A DNA stretch of 18,504 nucleotides, from assembly GCA_030829765.1 (NCBI GenBank), contig JAUROO010000148.1, forward strand, positions 1 to 18,504, written 5' to 3'. Each line of letters starts with the position of its first letter. Positions within the stretch are counted from its first letter, which is position 1. Positions 1 through 6,918 of this stretch are shown here, one piece after another. The stretch is from Miltoncostaeales bacterium. GTDB taxonomy: Bacteria > Actinomycetota > Thermoleophilia > Miltoncostaeales > Miltoncostaeaceae. The notes below the pieces were generated by a model. That model was not told the DNA's origin. It saw only the letters and a program-made list of their open reading frames with translations, and searched no databases. A program made the position numbers and the translations under genes.

Positions 1-593
1 ACCAGCAGACCGGAACCGGTGGCCACCACGTTCATGTCCACATCGGCGCGGCTGTCCTCCTCGTACGGAAGGTCCAGCAGCGACTCACCGCCCACCACGC
101 CCACGCTGACCGCGGCGATGCTGTCGCGCAGCGGCAGCTCGCCGATGAGCCCCTGGTCCACCAGCGACTGCAGCGCGATCTCCAGCGCCACGTAGCCGCC
201 GGTGATGCTGGCGCATCGCGTGCCGCCGTCGGCCTGGATCACGTCGCAGTCCACCCACACCGAGCGCTCGCCCAGCTTCCCCAGGTCCATCACGCTGCGC
301 AGCGAGCGGCCGATGAGCCGCTGGATCTCGGTGCTGCGGCCGTCCACCTTGCCGCGCGAGGCGTCGCGCTGCTTGCGGGTGTCGGTGCTGCCGGGGAGCA
401 TCCCGTATTCCGCGGTGACCCACCCCTTGCCGGAGCCCCGGCGCCAGCCGGGCACCTGCTCCTCCACCATGGCGGTGCAGATGACGCGGGTATTGCCCGC
501 GGCAATGAGCACGCTGCCGGTGGCGCTGGTGATGAAGCCCGGCTCGATGCTGATGGGCCGGAGCTGATGGGCAGATCGTCCGTCGCTACGCAT
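1..593 (-). CDS. rph: Ribonuclease PH, 5' part (runs off left edge)
   Basis: RNase PH is a phosphate-dependent 3'-5' exoribonuclease that trims the 3' ends of tRNA precursors and works as a hexameric ring. The visible 197 residues begin MRSDGRSAHQLRP, the usual family start. R86 and the GGTR run ending at R126 match the phosphate-binding positions of the family. An acidic cluster (E178, E179, D180, D184, D186) corresponds to the metal-binding catalytic region. The family is about 240 aa, so roughly 45 C-terminal residues lie beyond position 1. The ATG at 591-593 is chosen because it gives the canonical N-terminus. Its upstream neighbour on the same strand is the GLUG protein, 38 bases away. 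In other actinobacteria rph sits just downstream of murI and is followed by rdgB. Here murI lies 7 kb upstream, with accessory genes between. Confidence 0.95.
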   Translation of the reverse strand, partial: MRSDGRSAHQLRPISIEPGFITSATGSVLIAAGNTRVICTAMVEEQVPGWRRGSGKGWVTAEYGMLPGSTDTRKQRDASRGKVDGRSTEIQRLIGRSLRSVMDLGKLGERSVWVDCDVIQADGGTRCASITGGYVALEIALQSLVDQGLIGELPLRDSIAAVSVGVVGGESLLDLPYEEDSRADVDMNVVATGSGLL

Positions 594-631
594 GGGCGCG
601 CACCCTACCGACCCCGAAGGGGGGACAGGTG

Positions 632-2530
632 CTACCGAAGGCGCATCACCTCATCCTCAAGCGTGCCATCGGGGTAACGCATGATCACGCACAGGTACAC
701 CGCCCCCTGACGTGGCGCAACCAGATGTGCCCTGATCTTCAGCGATGTGGGCTTGGTCAATGTCACAACTGGTGCCGAGAAGGTCTTCCGGAGCGTCCGC
801 CGCCCGATGCGCGTGCCCCTCCCCAGGGAAACGCGCTTGCCGGCCTTGTCCCTGTACTCGAGCGTGTAGCGCCCCTTGGCCGCAAGCCGGACCGACTTGG
901 TCACCACCACCCGGCGACCCGAGCGCGAGAATCGCACGGGTGCCGCACCCATGCGCCAGGCAATGCTGGGGCGCGCAGCCTGCTGCGAAGCTGCCACCGA
1001 CGTGCCAGCCGCGACAGCGGGAGCCGGTGCGGGGTCTGCTGCGGCGGGAGTCCCCGGCGCGGGGTCTGCGGGGGCAGGACTGCCGGGGGCGGGACTGCCC
1101 GGCGCGGAACCGCATGGATCTGTCGAGTGCTTCCACAGGAGGAATGGCGTTCCGGATCCGTCACAGATGCCCCATGTGCCCGATGCTGCCCAACCGTTCG
1201 TGATCGTCCATCCCGCTCCCGAATAGAGCGCATAGCTCGACATCTGCGCCTGGGTCACCTGCGTGCCGAGGGGCGACGAGATGACGGCGGGTGCGTACGC
1301 CTGGCTCCAGTATGAGTTCGTGATGGTCGGGGTGGAAGCCGATAGGTAGGTCTCGCCGAACAGTCCCCCGCCACCGCCCGCCGGGTTCGCGGTGACCGCT
1401 CCCGTTGCGTAGCTGTTCGCGATGGTGACGACAGCAGAGTTTGCGCGATCAAGGCCCCCGAGGAGGCCCCCGACCAAGACGGCTGAACCGTCGCTGGTCT
1501 GATCTCCGTACACGTCACCGGTGGCGAAGGAGTCGCGTATCTCGTATTTCGAGTCGGGGACGGTTCCGACGAGGCCTCCCGACCCGCGACTGCCGCCGTT
1601 CACGTCCCCTGTTGCGAACGATCGGACAATCGTGCCCCCGACTCCCGTGTTTGCCGCGGCGAGTCCCACCAGCCCACCCACGGCCCAGCCCTCGTAACCC
1701 GAAGTGCGCGTTCCGGTGTACGACACATCGCCCGTCGCGTAGGACTCGGTGATCGTCGGCGTATCCCACGTGCCACCGACGAGACCACCGGTGAAGACCC
1801 CCGTGCTCGTCACCGTCCCCGTGGCCCAGGATGACGAGATGGACGTCGGCCGCGTCCCGGCCATGTAGCCGACGAGGCCTCCTGCATCCCAGGCGTTGCC
1901 GTTTACGTTCGCACTGGATGATGACCGCGTGATGGTCGATCCATCAGTGAGGCCGCCGACCAGGCCGCCGAGGTCGTTGTACCCCTCGATGGAACCCGAG
2001 GAATGACAGTTGTCGATCTCGGTGTTCGTTGCCTTGCCGACAAGCGCCCCGCTCAGGTTCTTACGGAAGCTCGCATCGACGTACTGGTCGATCATGACGC
2101 CGGAGACGATGACGTTCTCGAGCGATGCACCGTCCGAATACCCGAAGAGGCCGCTCCCATGGCTTGCCCGGTTGGCGATCGCAAGATTGCTCACGGTGCG
2201 TGACTGCCCGTCGTAGGAACCCGTGAAGGGGGTTCCCGACGCCGCACCGATCGGAGTCCAGGAGGAGTACCCCGAGAGGCTGATGTCGGCGGTCTGCGTG
2301 AAGGCACAGGACAGGTACCCGCCTGTGATGCCGGCCAACTGGGCTGCCGTTGCGACCTGATAGGGGCTGGCGGTCGTGCCCGCCCCGCCTGCGAATGTGG
2401 TCCCCGTTCCACTGCAGGACGTGATCGTCACATGCGTCGCCCGTGCCTCGGACTGCACCGCGGGGACGACCACGGATGAAACAGCGATAGCCACTCCGGC
2501 AAGCGATATCGCGCGAACGCGGGAACCCAT
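632..2530 (-). CDS. Secreted GLUG-repeat beta-helix surface protein
   Basis: A 632-aa exported protein of unknown substrate. Residues 1-31 form a signal peptide (arginines, then a hydrophobic run, ending EARA). Residues 52-130 resemble the N-terminal module found before GLUG repeats (ASPYQVATAAQLAGI ... WTPIG ... F-G-S-YDG ... NLAI). Residues 128-410 carry about nine GLUG-type repeats, each with a G-L-V/F/L-G core followed by an S-[YFW]-ATG-x-V strand, as at 189-192, 249-252, 319-322 and 389-392. This pattern is typical of right-handed beta-helix adhesins or surface proteins. A Pro/Ala linker (474-510) leads to a basic C-terminal beta domain (about 525-632). No sortase LPXTG motif is visible. 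The ATG at 2530 has an AGAAGG ribosome-binding site five bases upstream (2536-2541). One counted line inside the gene (1501-1560) is 35/60 GC, below its neighbours, which may reflect transfer or repeat composition. The role could be adhesion or matrix; this is inference. Confidence 0.85.
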   Translation of the reverse strand: MGSRVRAISLAGVAIAVSSVVVPAVQSEARATHVTITSCSGTGTTFAGGAGTTASPYQVATAAQLAGITGGYLSCAFTQTADISLSGYSSWTPIGAASGTPFTGSYDGQSRTVSNLAIANRASHGSGLFGYSDGASLENVIVSGVMIDQYVDASFRKNLSGALVGKATNTEIDNCHSSGSIEGYNDLGGLVGGLTDGSTITRSSSSANVNGNAWDAGGLVGYMAGTRPTSISSSWATGTVTSTGVFTGGLVGGTWDTPTITESYATGDVSYTGTRTSGYEGWAVGGLVGLAAANTGVGGTIVRSFATGDVNGGSRGSGGLVGTVPDSKYEIRDSFATGDVYGDQTSDGSAVLVGGLLGGLDRANSAVVTIANSYATGAVTANPAGGGGGLFGETYLSASTPTITNSYWSQAYAPAVISSPLGTQVTQAQMSSYALYSGAGWTITNGWAASGTWGICDGSGTPFLLWKHSTDPCGSAPGSPAPGSPAPADPAPGTPAAADPAPAPAVAAGTSVAASQQAARPSIAWRMGAAPVRFSRSGRRVVVTKSVRLAAKGRYTLEYRDKAGKRVSLGRGTRIGRRTLRKTFSAPVVTLTKPTSLKIRAHLVAPRQGAVYLCVIMRYPDGTLEDEVMRLR

Positions 2531-2554
2531 GCGTACCTTCTGGTCGGGGACTGA

Positions 2555-2568
2555 AAGGATATTTCCTT
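2555..2568. promoter_or_regulatory. Small inverted repeat in divergent promoter region
   Basis: AAGGA-TATT-TCCTT is a five-base inverted repeat in the 94-bp gap between the divergent GLUG protein and sirtuin genes. The surrounding bases (about 2551-2587) are the most AT-rich part of the gap. It could be an operator within the shared promoter, but the arms are short and no clear -35/-10 pair accompanies it. Confidence 0.2.
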
Positions 2569-2624
2569 ACCCTAGCGATAGTAAATGCGATCCGACGGCC
2601 TGCACCCCCGGTACGGTTCCGGCC

Positions 2625-3374
2625 GTGAATGCCGATATCCGCGCCCTGGCCGAACTGCTCGCGGATGCCGAGAACGCCGTAGTGCTCACAGGGGCGGGCA
2701 TCTCCACCGAGAGCGGCATCCCCGACTTCCGCTCAGCCGGTGGCCTGTGGGAGACCTACGACCCCATGAAGGTGGCCTCCATGAACACCTTCATGGACGA
2801 CCCATCGCTGTTCTGGCGCTTCCACCGGCCGCGGATCGACATGCTGGGGTCAGTGGAGCCGAACGCCGCGCACAGGGCCGTGGCCGCGTTGCAGCAGCGC
2901 GGGATCGTCAAGGCCCTGATCACCCAGAACATCGACCGCCTGCACTCGCGGGCGGGATCGGACCCGGTGATCGAGGTCCACGGTTCACTCGACCGCGGGT
3001 ACTGCCTGAGGTGCAGCACCGCCGTGAGCATGGACGAGTTGTGTGCGCGGGCTGACAGCGCCGAGGACGGCGTGCCGCGGTGCACGTGCGGCTTCCAGAT
3101 GAAGAGCGGGGTGGTGCTGTTCGGCGAGCAGATGCCGATGGAGGCCATCGAGGCCGCCTACGACGCCGCCGAGCGCGCCGATGTGATGCTGGTGATCGGG
3201 TCGAGCCTGCAGGTCACGCCGGTGAGCCAACTGCCCGGGGTCGTGCTGTCGCGTGGTGGCCGCCTGGCCATCCTCACCGAGAGCGAGACCGACTACGACC
3301 ACCGGTGCACGGTGCGCATCCATGAGAAGGCGGGGCCCACGATGGACGCCGTGCTGGAGGCGCTCGGCGACTAG
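2625..3374 (+). CDS. Sirtuin (NAD-dependent protein deacylase, CobB/Sir2)
   Basis: A 249-aa Sir2-family enzyme that removes acyl groups from protein lysines using NAD, giving nicotinamide and O-acyl-ADP-ribose; cytoplasmic. NAD-binding motif GAGISTESGIPDFR starts at residue 23, TQNID is at 100-104, the catalytic histidine is H119 (VHGS), and GSS lies at 192-194. A small zinc module is formed by C127-x2-C130 and C153-x-C155. The CxC spacing of the second pair occurs in bacterial members. Length is normal for the short bacterial class. The GTG at 2625 is the only sensible in-frame start before the domain, and I see no strong Shine-Dalgarno. An ATG-started longer frame from 2376 runs through the divergent GLUG gene and is rejected. 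It is a lone plus-strand gene among minus-strand genes; its protein targets cannot be told from context. Confidence 0.93.
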   Translation: MNADIRALAELLADAENAVVLTGAGISTESGIPDFRSAGGLWETYDPMKVASMNTFMDDPSLFWRFHRPRIDMLGSVEPNAAHRAVAALQQRGIVKALITQNIDRLHSRAGSDPVIEVHGSLDRGYCLRCSTAVSMDELCARADSAEDGVPRCTCGFQMKSGVVLFGEQMPMEAIEAAYDAAERADVMLVIGSSLQVTPVSQLPGVVLSRGGRLAILTESETDYDHRCTVRIHEKAGPTMDAVLEALGD

Positions 3375-3445
3375 CGGCTCTTTTTCCCGGCGTACCAGGG
3401 GCAGCCGACCCGACGGGCTCGGCCCGACATCTGGAGGCCCGACCA

Positions 3446-3473
3446 GGGGAACCGCAGATGGGTCCGGTTCCCC
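3446..3473 (+). terminator. Hairpin downstream of sirtuin gene
   Basis: GGGGAACC (3446-3453) pairs with GGTTCCCC (3466-3473) across a 12-base loop, 71 bases after the sirtuin stop. No T-run follows, so it is a possible rather than a classical terminator. Confidence 0.35.
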
Positions 3474-3501
3474 GGGCCGCGAGGGCGCTGATGCGCCGGT
3501 G

Positions 3502-3538
3502 CCTGCCCGTCCGCTGCCGTTCGCAGCGGACGGGCAGG
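3502..3538. terminator. Strong 16-bp hairpin between convergent sirtuin and rhodopsin genes
   Basis: A perfect 16-bp stem (arms 3502-3517 and 3523-3538) with loop CGTTC ends 11 bases before the rhodopsin stop codon, at the 3' side of that minus-strand gene. It is symmetrical and could stop transcription from both directions. No U-tract is present on either strand, which is common in GC-rich actinobacterial terminators. Confidence 0.65.
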
Positions 3539-3549
3539 GGGCATCGACG

Positions 3550-4263
3550 CTAGATCGCGCCCGGTCGTGCAGCCTCCAGAACCTTCCGGTTGGAAAGGAG
3601 GAGGAAGCCGAAGCCGACCTTGGCAATCAGGTCGATGACGGCGAAGGTCGCAACCTCACCGGTGATGCCGATGACGTTGAAGCCCTCAGTGCCGAGCAAC
3701 CAGAGGACCGGATAGACCGTCCAGAGCACTGCCAGGAGCACCGCAAGCTGGTTGAACTTTGCCCGGACTTCTGGCGGGCGCTGACGCGCCGCACCGAGGA
3801 TCTCTGCCAGCAGAACCCACAGCAGCCAGATGAAGATGACGCTGCTGACGATGAACCAGACCCAGCGGATGTCGCTGGCGGTCACACCGGCGAAGAAGCC
3901 AGTGGCGATCATCATCACGTCGAGACCGAGAAGCCAGACGATTGCCTCCTTCGTTGCCCCGGCCAGGAGCGCAAGGTCGAGGAGGAGGAGGGGCGTGGTG
4001 AAGAACCAATCGACGTAACGGGCCCAGTAGAAGGGCTCGGCTATGTCCTGGCCCTCACGAAGTATCGGGAACCAGCCTTGCTTGAGCGCCATCGCCAGGT
4101 ACGCGACCGCTGCAATGCCGGCGACGAAGAACGTGATCGTGTGAAACCACCGGTTGCCGGGCTTTTCCCGGGCAGCCATGAAGAGGAACGCCACGGCTCC
4201 GAGCGCCATGCCGATTGTTCCTATCCACAGCCAGATTTGAACCGCATCAGACGGCTCAACCAT
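3550..4263 (-). CDS. Microbial rhodopsin, bacteriorhodopsin-like outward proton pump
   Basis: A 237-aa seven-helix retinal protein predicted to pump protons out of the cell in light. Residues fall almost on bacteriorhodopsin numbering. R82, D85, T89 and D96 lie in helix C (motif ARYVDWFFTTPLLLLD), giving the DTD proton-pump signature. D115 is present, K215 is the retinal Schiff-base lysine with counter-ion D211 (VIDLIAKVGFG), and E193 and E203 match the proton-release pair E194/E204. Leucine at 93 would suggest green absorption. The C-helix is far closer to haloarchaeal pumps than to proteorhodopsin; the described Rubrobacter xylanophilus rhodopsin has this general type. The ATG at 4263 has AGAAGG at 4271-4276, seven bases upstream. 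No retinal-forming blh/brp or carotenoid gene is in the window, so the chromophore must come from elsewhere. Counted GC is 37/60 (3601-3660), lower than nearby genes, which is consistent with transfer. Confidence 0.96.
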   Translation of the reverse strand: MVEPSDAVQIWLWIGTIGMALGAVAFLFMAAREKPGNRWFHTITFFVAGIAAVAYLAMALKQGWFPILREGQDIAEPFYWARYVDWFFTTPLLLLDLALLAGATKEAIVWLLGLDVMMIATGFFAGVTASDIRWVWFIVSSVIFIWLLWVLLAEILGAARQRPPEVRAKFNQLAVLLAVLWTVYPVLWLLGTEGFNVIGITGEVATFAVIDLIAKVGFGFLLLSNRKVLEAARPGAI

Positions 4264-4305
4264 GATGAGACCTTCTTTCGCGACAGGACTTGATTTCGTA
4301 AAACC

Positions 4306-4360
4306 TCATCAGAACTGGGCGTGACGCATGCCCGTCAAGATTTTGTCCATATATTCACAC
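4306..4360 (-). promoter_or_regulatory. AT-rich promoter region of the rhodopsin gene with near-palindrome
   Basis: The block upstream of the rhodopsin drops to 29/60 GC (4321-4380). A minus-strand TTGACG at 4333-4338 is a good -35 match, but the best -10 (TCTGAT) needs a 19-base spacer. A near-palindrome GGGCGTGACGCATGCCC (4317-4333) directly abuts the -35 and could be an operator. A DnaA-box-like TTGTCCATA lies at 4343-4351. The transcription start is not determined. Confidence 0.35.
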
Positions 4361-4524
4361 AGAGATCCTGACCGATACGGGGAGAACGGCACCCTGGGCA
4401 GATCCGCCATTTCTGCGTATTTCGACCCGTCGCCGGACGACAGCCCCCCGGCGGCGGCGAAGCCTTCCACCGCGGTGGGGTGGAAACCGGCGACGGGCGC
4501 GGAGCCCTGCGATGTGCCGCCCTG

Positions 4525-4551
4525 GCGCAGGCAGCGAGTCGCTGCCTGCGC
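4525..4551 (-). terminator. 12-bp hairpin downstream of MFS gene
   Basis: GCGCAGGCAGCG (4525-4536) pairs perfectly with CGCTGCCTGCGC (4540-4551) across loop AGT. It lies in the 300-bp gap between the MFS stop and the rhodopsin start, next to a second hairpin, and probably helps end MFS transcription. Between about 4381 and 4524 I see nothing gene-like. Confidence 0.55.
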
Positions 4552-4580
4552 CCCCGGGGCTCATCAGACGAGCCCCGGGG
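4552..4580 (-). terminator. 11-bp hairpin overlapping the MFS stop codon
   Basis: CCCCGGGGCTC (4552-4562) pairs with GAGCCCCGGGG (4570-4580) across a seven-base loop containing the MFS stop codon. With the hairpin at 4525-4551 it forms a tandem structure insulating the rhodopsin promoter from upstream transcription. Confidence 0.55.
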
Positions 4581-5808
4581 CGCTGCTGTCCATGGCCCGC
4601 ACGCTCGGGGTGCCCAGCACCAGGGCCACGTTGGCCAGCACGGCCGCGGCGGCGAGCCACATCATCCCCCCCAGGCCGATGCCCGCGATGAGTCCACCGA
4701 CGAGGGCGTAACCAATGGGCTGGCACACCTGGCTGCCCAGCGCGCGGAACGATCCCACGCGGGCGCGGAGCGCCGGCGCCACCTGGCGCGTGATGGTGGT
4801 CTCGAGCAAGCTGCCGGAGATGACGATGACGCTGCCTCCCACCCAGGCGGCAACCGCGATCACCGCGAGCGGCGCCGGGAAGGCCATCGCCACGAAAATG
4901 CCGATGAACGGGACCGTGATGGCATAGGCCAGCACCAAGGGGTGCCGGGGCCGCAGGCGGGCCACGATCACGCCACCGGTCACGAACCCCACGCCGAAGC
5001 ACGACACCACCACAGCCCACGCCGATGCACCCCCGAGGTACTGCTCGGCCACCAGCGGACCCGCCACGAAGATGGCGGGCATCACCAGCAGGGCGTAGAA
5101 CGACTCGCCGATGACGGCCACCACCAGCCACGACCGGCGGCGGAAGGCATCCCAGCCGTCACGCAGATCGCCCAGGAACGAACGGCCGGAGGCCGCGAGG
5201 GCCACCGGACGAAAGCGCGCCCCCGCCAGCAGCGCAATGGCCAACACGAACGTTGCGGCATCGATGGCGATCGCCCCCGCAGGCGAGATGAGCGCCACGG
5301 CGGTGCCGCCGAGCACGCCACCGAGCATCATCCCCACCGCCGGGGTCATGGCGATGAGCCCGTACGCCTCCTGCAGGCGCTCCGGCGACACCGACTGCGG
5401 GATGGCTCCGGATAGCGCCGGGCGGAAGAACGCCTCGGCCGCCCCGTAGGCGAACATGATCCCGGCAATCGCCGCCACGCCACCCACCCCGGCGATGAGG
5501 ATGGCGGCGAACGCCGCCTGGCACACCGCGCGCACCGCGTCGCTCGCGATCATCACGGTGCGACGCGACAGGCGATCGGCCCACACGCCGCCCACCAGCA
5601 GGAACAGCACCAACGGCAGTGCCCGCGCGCCCAGCACCAGGCCGATGTCGGCGGCACCGCCGCCCAGGGCGATGATGGCGAAGGGCACGGCGACGGCCGC
5701 GATGGTGTCGCCCACCGCGCTCAGCAGTTGCGACATGAAGAGCAGCCGGAACGACTGCTCGCGCAGGCACCCGGTGCCCGGGAGAGCCAACCGATTGATC
5801 ACGCGCAC
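4564..5808 (-). CDS. MFS transporter, EntS-like (MFS_3) exporter family
   Basis: A 414-aa major facilitator protein with about 12 hydrophobic helices. The opening REQSFRLLFMSQLLSAVGD and the motif A-like loop GGVWADRLSRR (residues 73-83) are typical of the EntS/MFS_3 group, which exports siderophores, macrolides and other small molecules. The substrate is unknown. The reading frame can be opened as far as a GTG at 5850, but codons 1-14 of that version have poor third-position GC, while strong bias begins at the GTG at 5808. The 5850 GTG is also itself part of a perfect TTGTCCACA box. I therefore take 5808; a GTG at 5802 is equally possible. No clear Shine-Dalgarno supports either. It lies 144 bases downstream of the hydrolase pair on the same strand. 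Confidence 0.85.
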   Translation of the reverse strand: MRVINRLALPGTGCLREQSFRLLFMSQLLSAVGDTIAAVAVPFAIIALGGGAADIGLVLGARALPLVLFLLVGGVWADRLSRRTVMIASDAVRAVCQAAFAAILIAGVGGVAAIAGIMFAYGAAEAFFRPALSGAIPQSVSPERLQEAYGLIAMTPAVGMMLGGVLGGTAVALISPAGAIAIDAATFVLAIALLAGARFRPVALAASGRSFLGDLRDGWDAFRRRSWLVVAVIGESFYALLVMPAIFVAGPLVAEQYLGGASAWAVVVSCFGVGFVTGGVIVARLRPRHPLVLAYAITVPFIGIFVAMAFPAPLAVIAVAAWVGGSVIVISGSLLETTITRQVAPALRARVGSFRALGSQVCQPIGYALVGGLIAGIGLGGMMWLAAAAVLANVALVLGTPSVRAMDSSAPGLV

Positions 5809-5842
5809 ATCATGCCCAAGTTCTGTCCAACTCCTGCACATT

Positions 5843-5851
5843 TTGTCCACA
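5843..5851 (+). promoter_or_regulatory. DnaA-box-like site TTGTCCACA
   Basis: A perfect match to the actinobacterial (Streptomyces-type) DnaA box, in the gap between the first hydrolase gene and the MFS gene. A weaker TGTCC-containing site lies 20 bases to its left (TTCTGTCCAA, 5821-5830). See the inverted copy at 5913-5921. Confidence 0.45.
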
Positions 5852-5912
5852 GCTGTGAGGCCGAGAGCATCGAAACCCCCGCCAAAACGCGCCCCAGCGG
5901 GCCTGTATGACC

Positions 5913-5921
5913 TGTGGACAA
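5913..5921 (-). promoter_or_regulatory. DnaA-box-like site TTGTCCACA, inverted
   Basis: The plus strand reads TGTGGACAA, a second perfect TTGTCCACA in the opposite orientation, 61 bases from the first. It lies just upstream of where MFS transcription would begin. Binding by DnaA or by another factor is inference. Confidence 0.45.
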
Positions 5922-5952
5922 CTCCGCGGTCCCAACGGCGTGCGCGGTCCCG

Positions 5953-6918
5953 TCAGGCCAGATCGGCCAGCCAGCGCGCGGCCATGTCCGACACCACATC
6001 CACGCAACCCGTGAACACATGATCGGCCTGCGGCACCATGTCGAGGGACACATCGTGGTTCCCAGCTGCCGCCGCGATCCGCGCGAGTTCGTACCCCTCC
6101 CCCGCCTGGATCAGGTGGTCGTTGCCCGCCTGCAGGATGGCGATGGGCACGTGCACGCGACCGATCTGCTCACGGCTCTCGGCATGCGGCGACTCCGGGC
6201 CACGGGACGACCACCACGTGGCGTACGTCCAGATCTCCCCGTTCTCCGGCGTCGGCAGCGGCCCGTTGGCGCGCATGACCGTGAAGATGCGATCGCCGGG
6301 CGGGTCGTCAGGATCCCCCGCCACGATGGGCCGCGCATACTCTGCGACCTCGTCGTAGGTTGGCGTGGCGCCGTACCGCTGCCAGCGCTCGCGCAGCGAC
6401 TGCGGCAGGGACATCGGGTGCGCGATGGTGCAGAGACCGACGACCTCCGGCGCGTCGTGATTGGCGAGGAAGTTGGTGCACACCGTGCACCCCATGCTGT
6501 AGCCCAGCAGCACCACGCGGTGGAACCCGTTCACGCGGGCCACCTGCATGGCCGCATCCAGGTCGAACGGCGTGCGGTGGAACAGACCGCCGCCGAAGAA
6601 GGGGCCGTAGTTGGCCAGACGCGTGTTGATGGACATCACGGAGAATCCATGCCCCGCGAGTTCGAACGCCACGCGGCGCGGCACCCCGGTGAGGTAGTTG
6701 CCCACCGACCCGTGCACCACGATCACCAGCATCTTCCGGAAGGCGGGGTCGCCGAATCGCGGCCGGAGCAGCATGCCGTCCCACTCATGGCCGTCCGCGG
6801 GCTTCAGGGTGACCAGGCGCGTGGTGATGTCGCGATCGTCCCTGCCGAAGGCCGGGCGCCGGTACATGCGGTAGGGCTGCGTGGCCAGGCGCGGCACCTG
6901 ACGGCGCGGCGGGCTCAT
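5953..6918 (-). CDS. Alpha/beta hydrolase (paralog A of a tandem pair)
   Basis: A 321-aa cytoplasmic-looking alpha/beta-hydrolase fold enzyme. HGSVGN (69-74) is the oxyanion region, GYSMG (139-143) is the nucleophile elbow with S141, and the acid and base are probably D267 (AGND) and H300 (ADHVF). It shares blocks with its upstream neighbour beyond the general fold: LPQSLRERWQRYGATPTYDE here against LPESLEERSRTWGAEPSYEE there, and TYATWWSSRGPE against TYRTWWHSRGPE, so the two arose by duplication. Its ATG overlaps the neighbour's stop by four bases, and GGGAG sits five bases upstream. The two are almost surely co-translated and follow murI. No signal peptide is evident. The substrate is unknown; an esterase, lipase-like or peptidase-like role is possible. 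Confidence 0.85.
   Translation of the reverse strand: MSPPRRQVPRLATQPYRMYRRPAFGRDDRDITTRLVTLKPADGHEWDGMLLRPRFGDPAFRKMLVIVVHGSVGNYLTGVPRRVAFELAGHGFSVMSINTRLANYGPFFGGGLFHRTPFDLDAAMQVARVNGFHRVVLLGYSMGCTVCTNFLANHDAPEVVGLCTIAHPMSLPQSLRERWQRYGATPTYDEVAEYARPIVAGDPDDPPGDRIFTVMRANGPLPTPENGEIWTYATWWSSRGPESPHAESREQIGRVHVPIAILQAGNDHLIQAGEGYELARIAAAAGNHDVSLDMVPQADHVFTGCVDVVSDMAARWLADLA

Noticed and set aside
1020..1115. Short direct repeats (GGGGTCTGC / GGACTGCC / GCGGG)
   Set aside because: They encode the Pro-Ala-Gly-Ser linker of the GLUG protein (residues 474-510) and are ordinary low-complexity coding repeats, not a CRISPR or mobile element.
3253..4293. A 346-codon plus-strand frame over the rhodopsin
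   Set aside because: It is the antisense of the rhodopsin gene, whose seven-helix motifs are certain. The acidic, low-complexity product has no family.
4328..4711. A 127-codon plus-strand frame in the MFS-rhodopsin gap
   Set aside because: It starts inside the rhodopsin promoter region, crosses two hairpins and enters the MFS gene antisense. It has no ribosome-binding site and no recognisable domain.
5821..5921. Interpretation of the TTGTCCACA pair as the chromosome origin
   Set aside because: Only two perfect boxes, no AT-rich unwinding element, and no dnaA, dnaN, gyrB or rpmH nearby.
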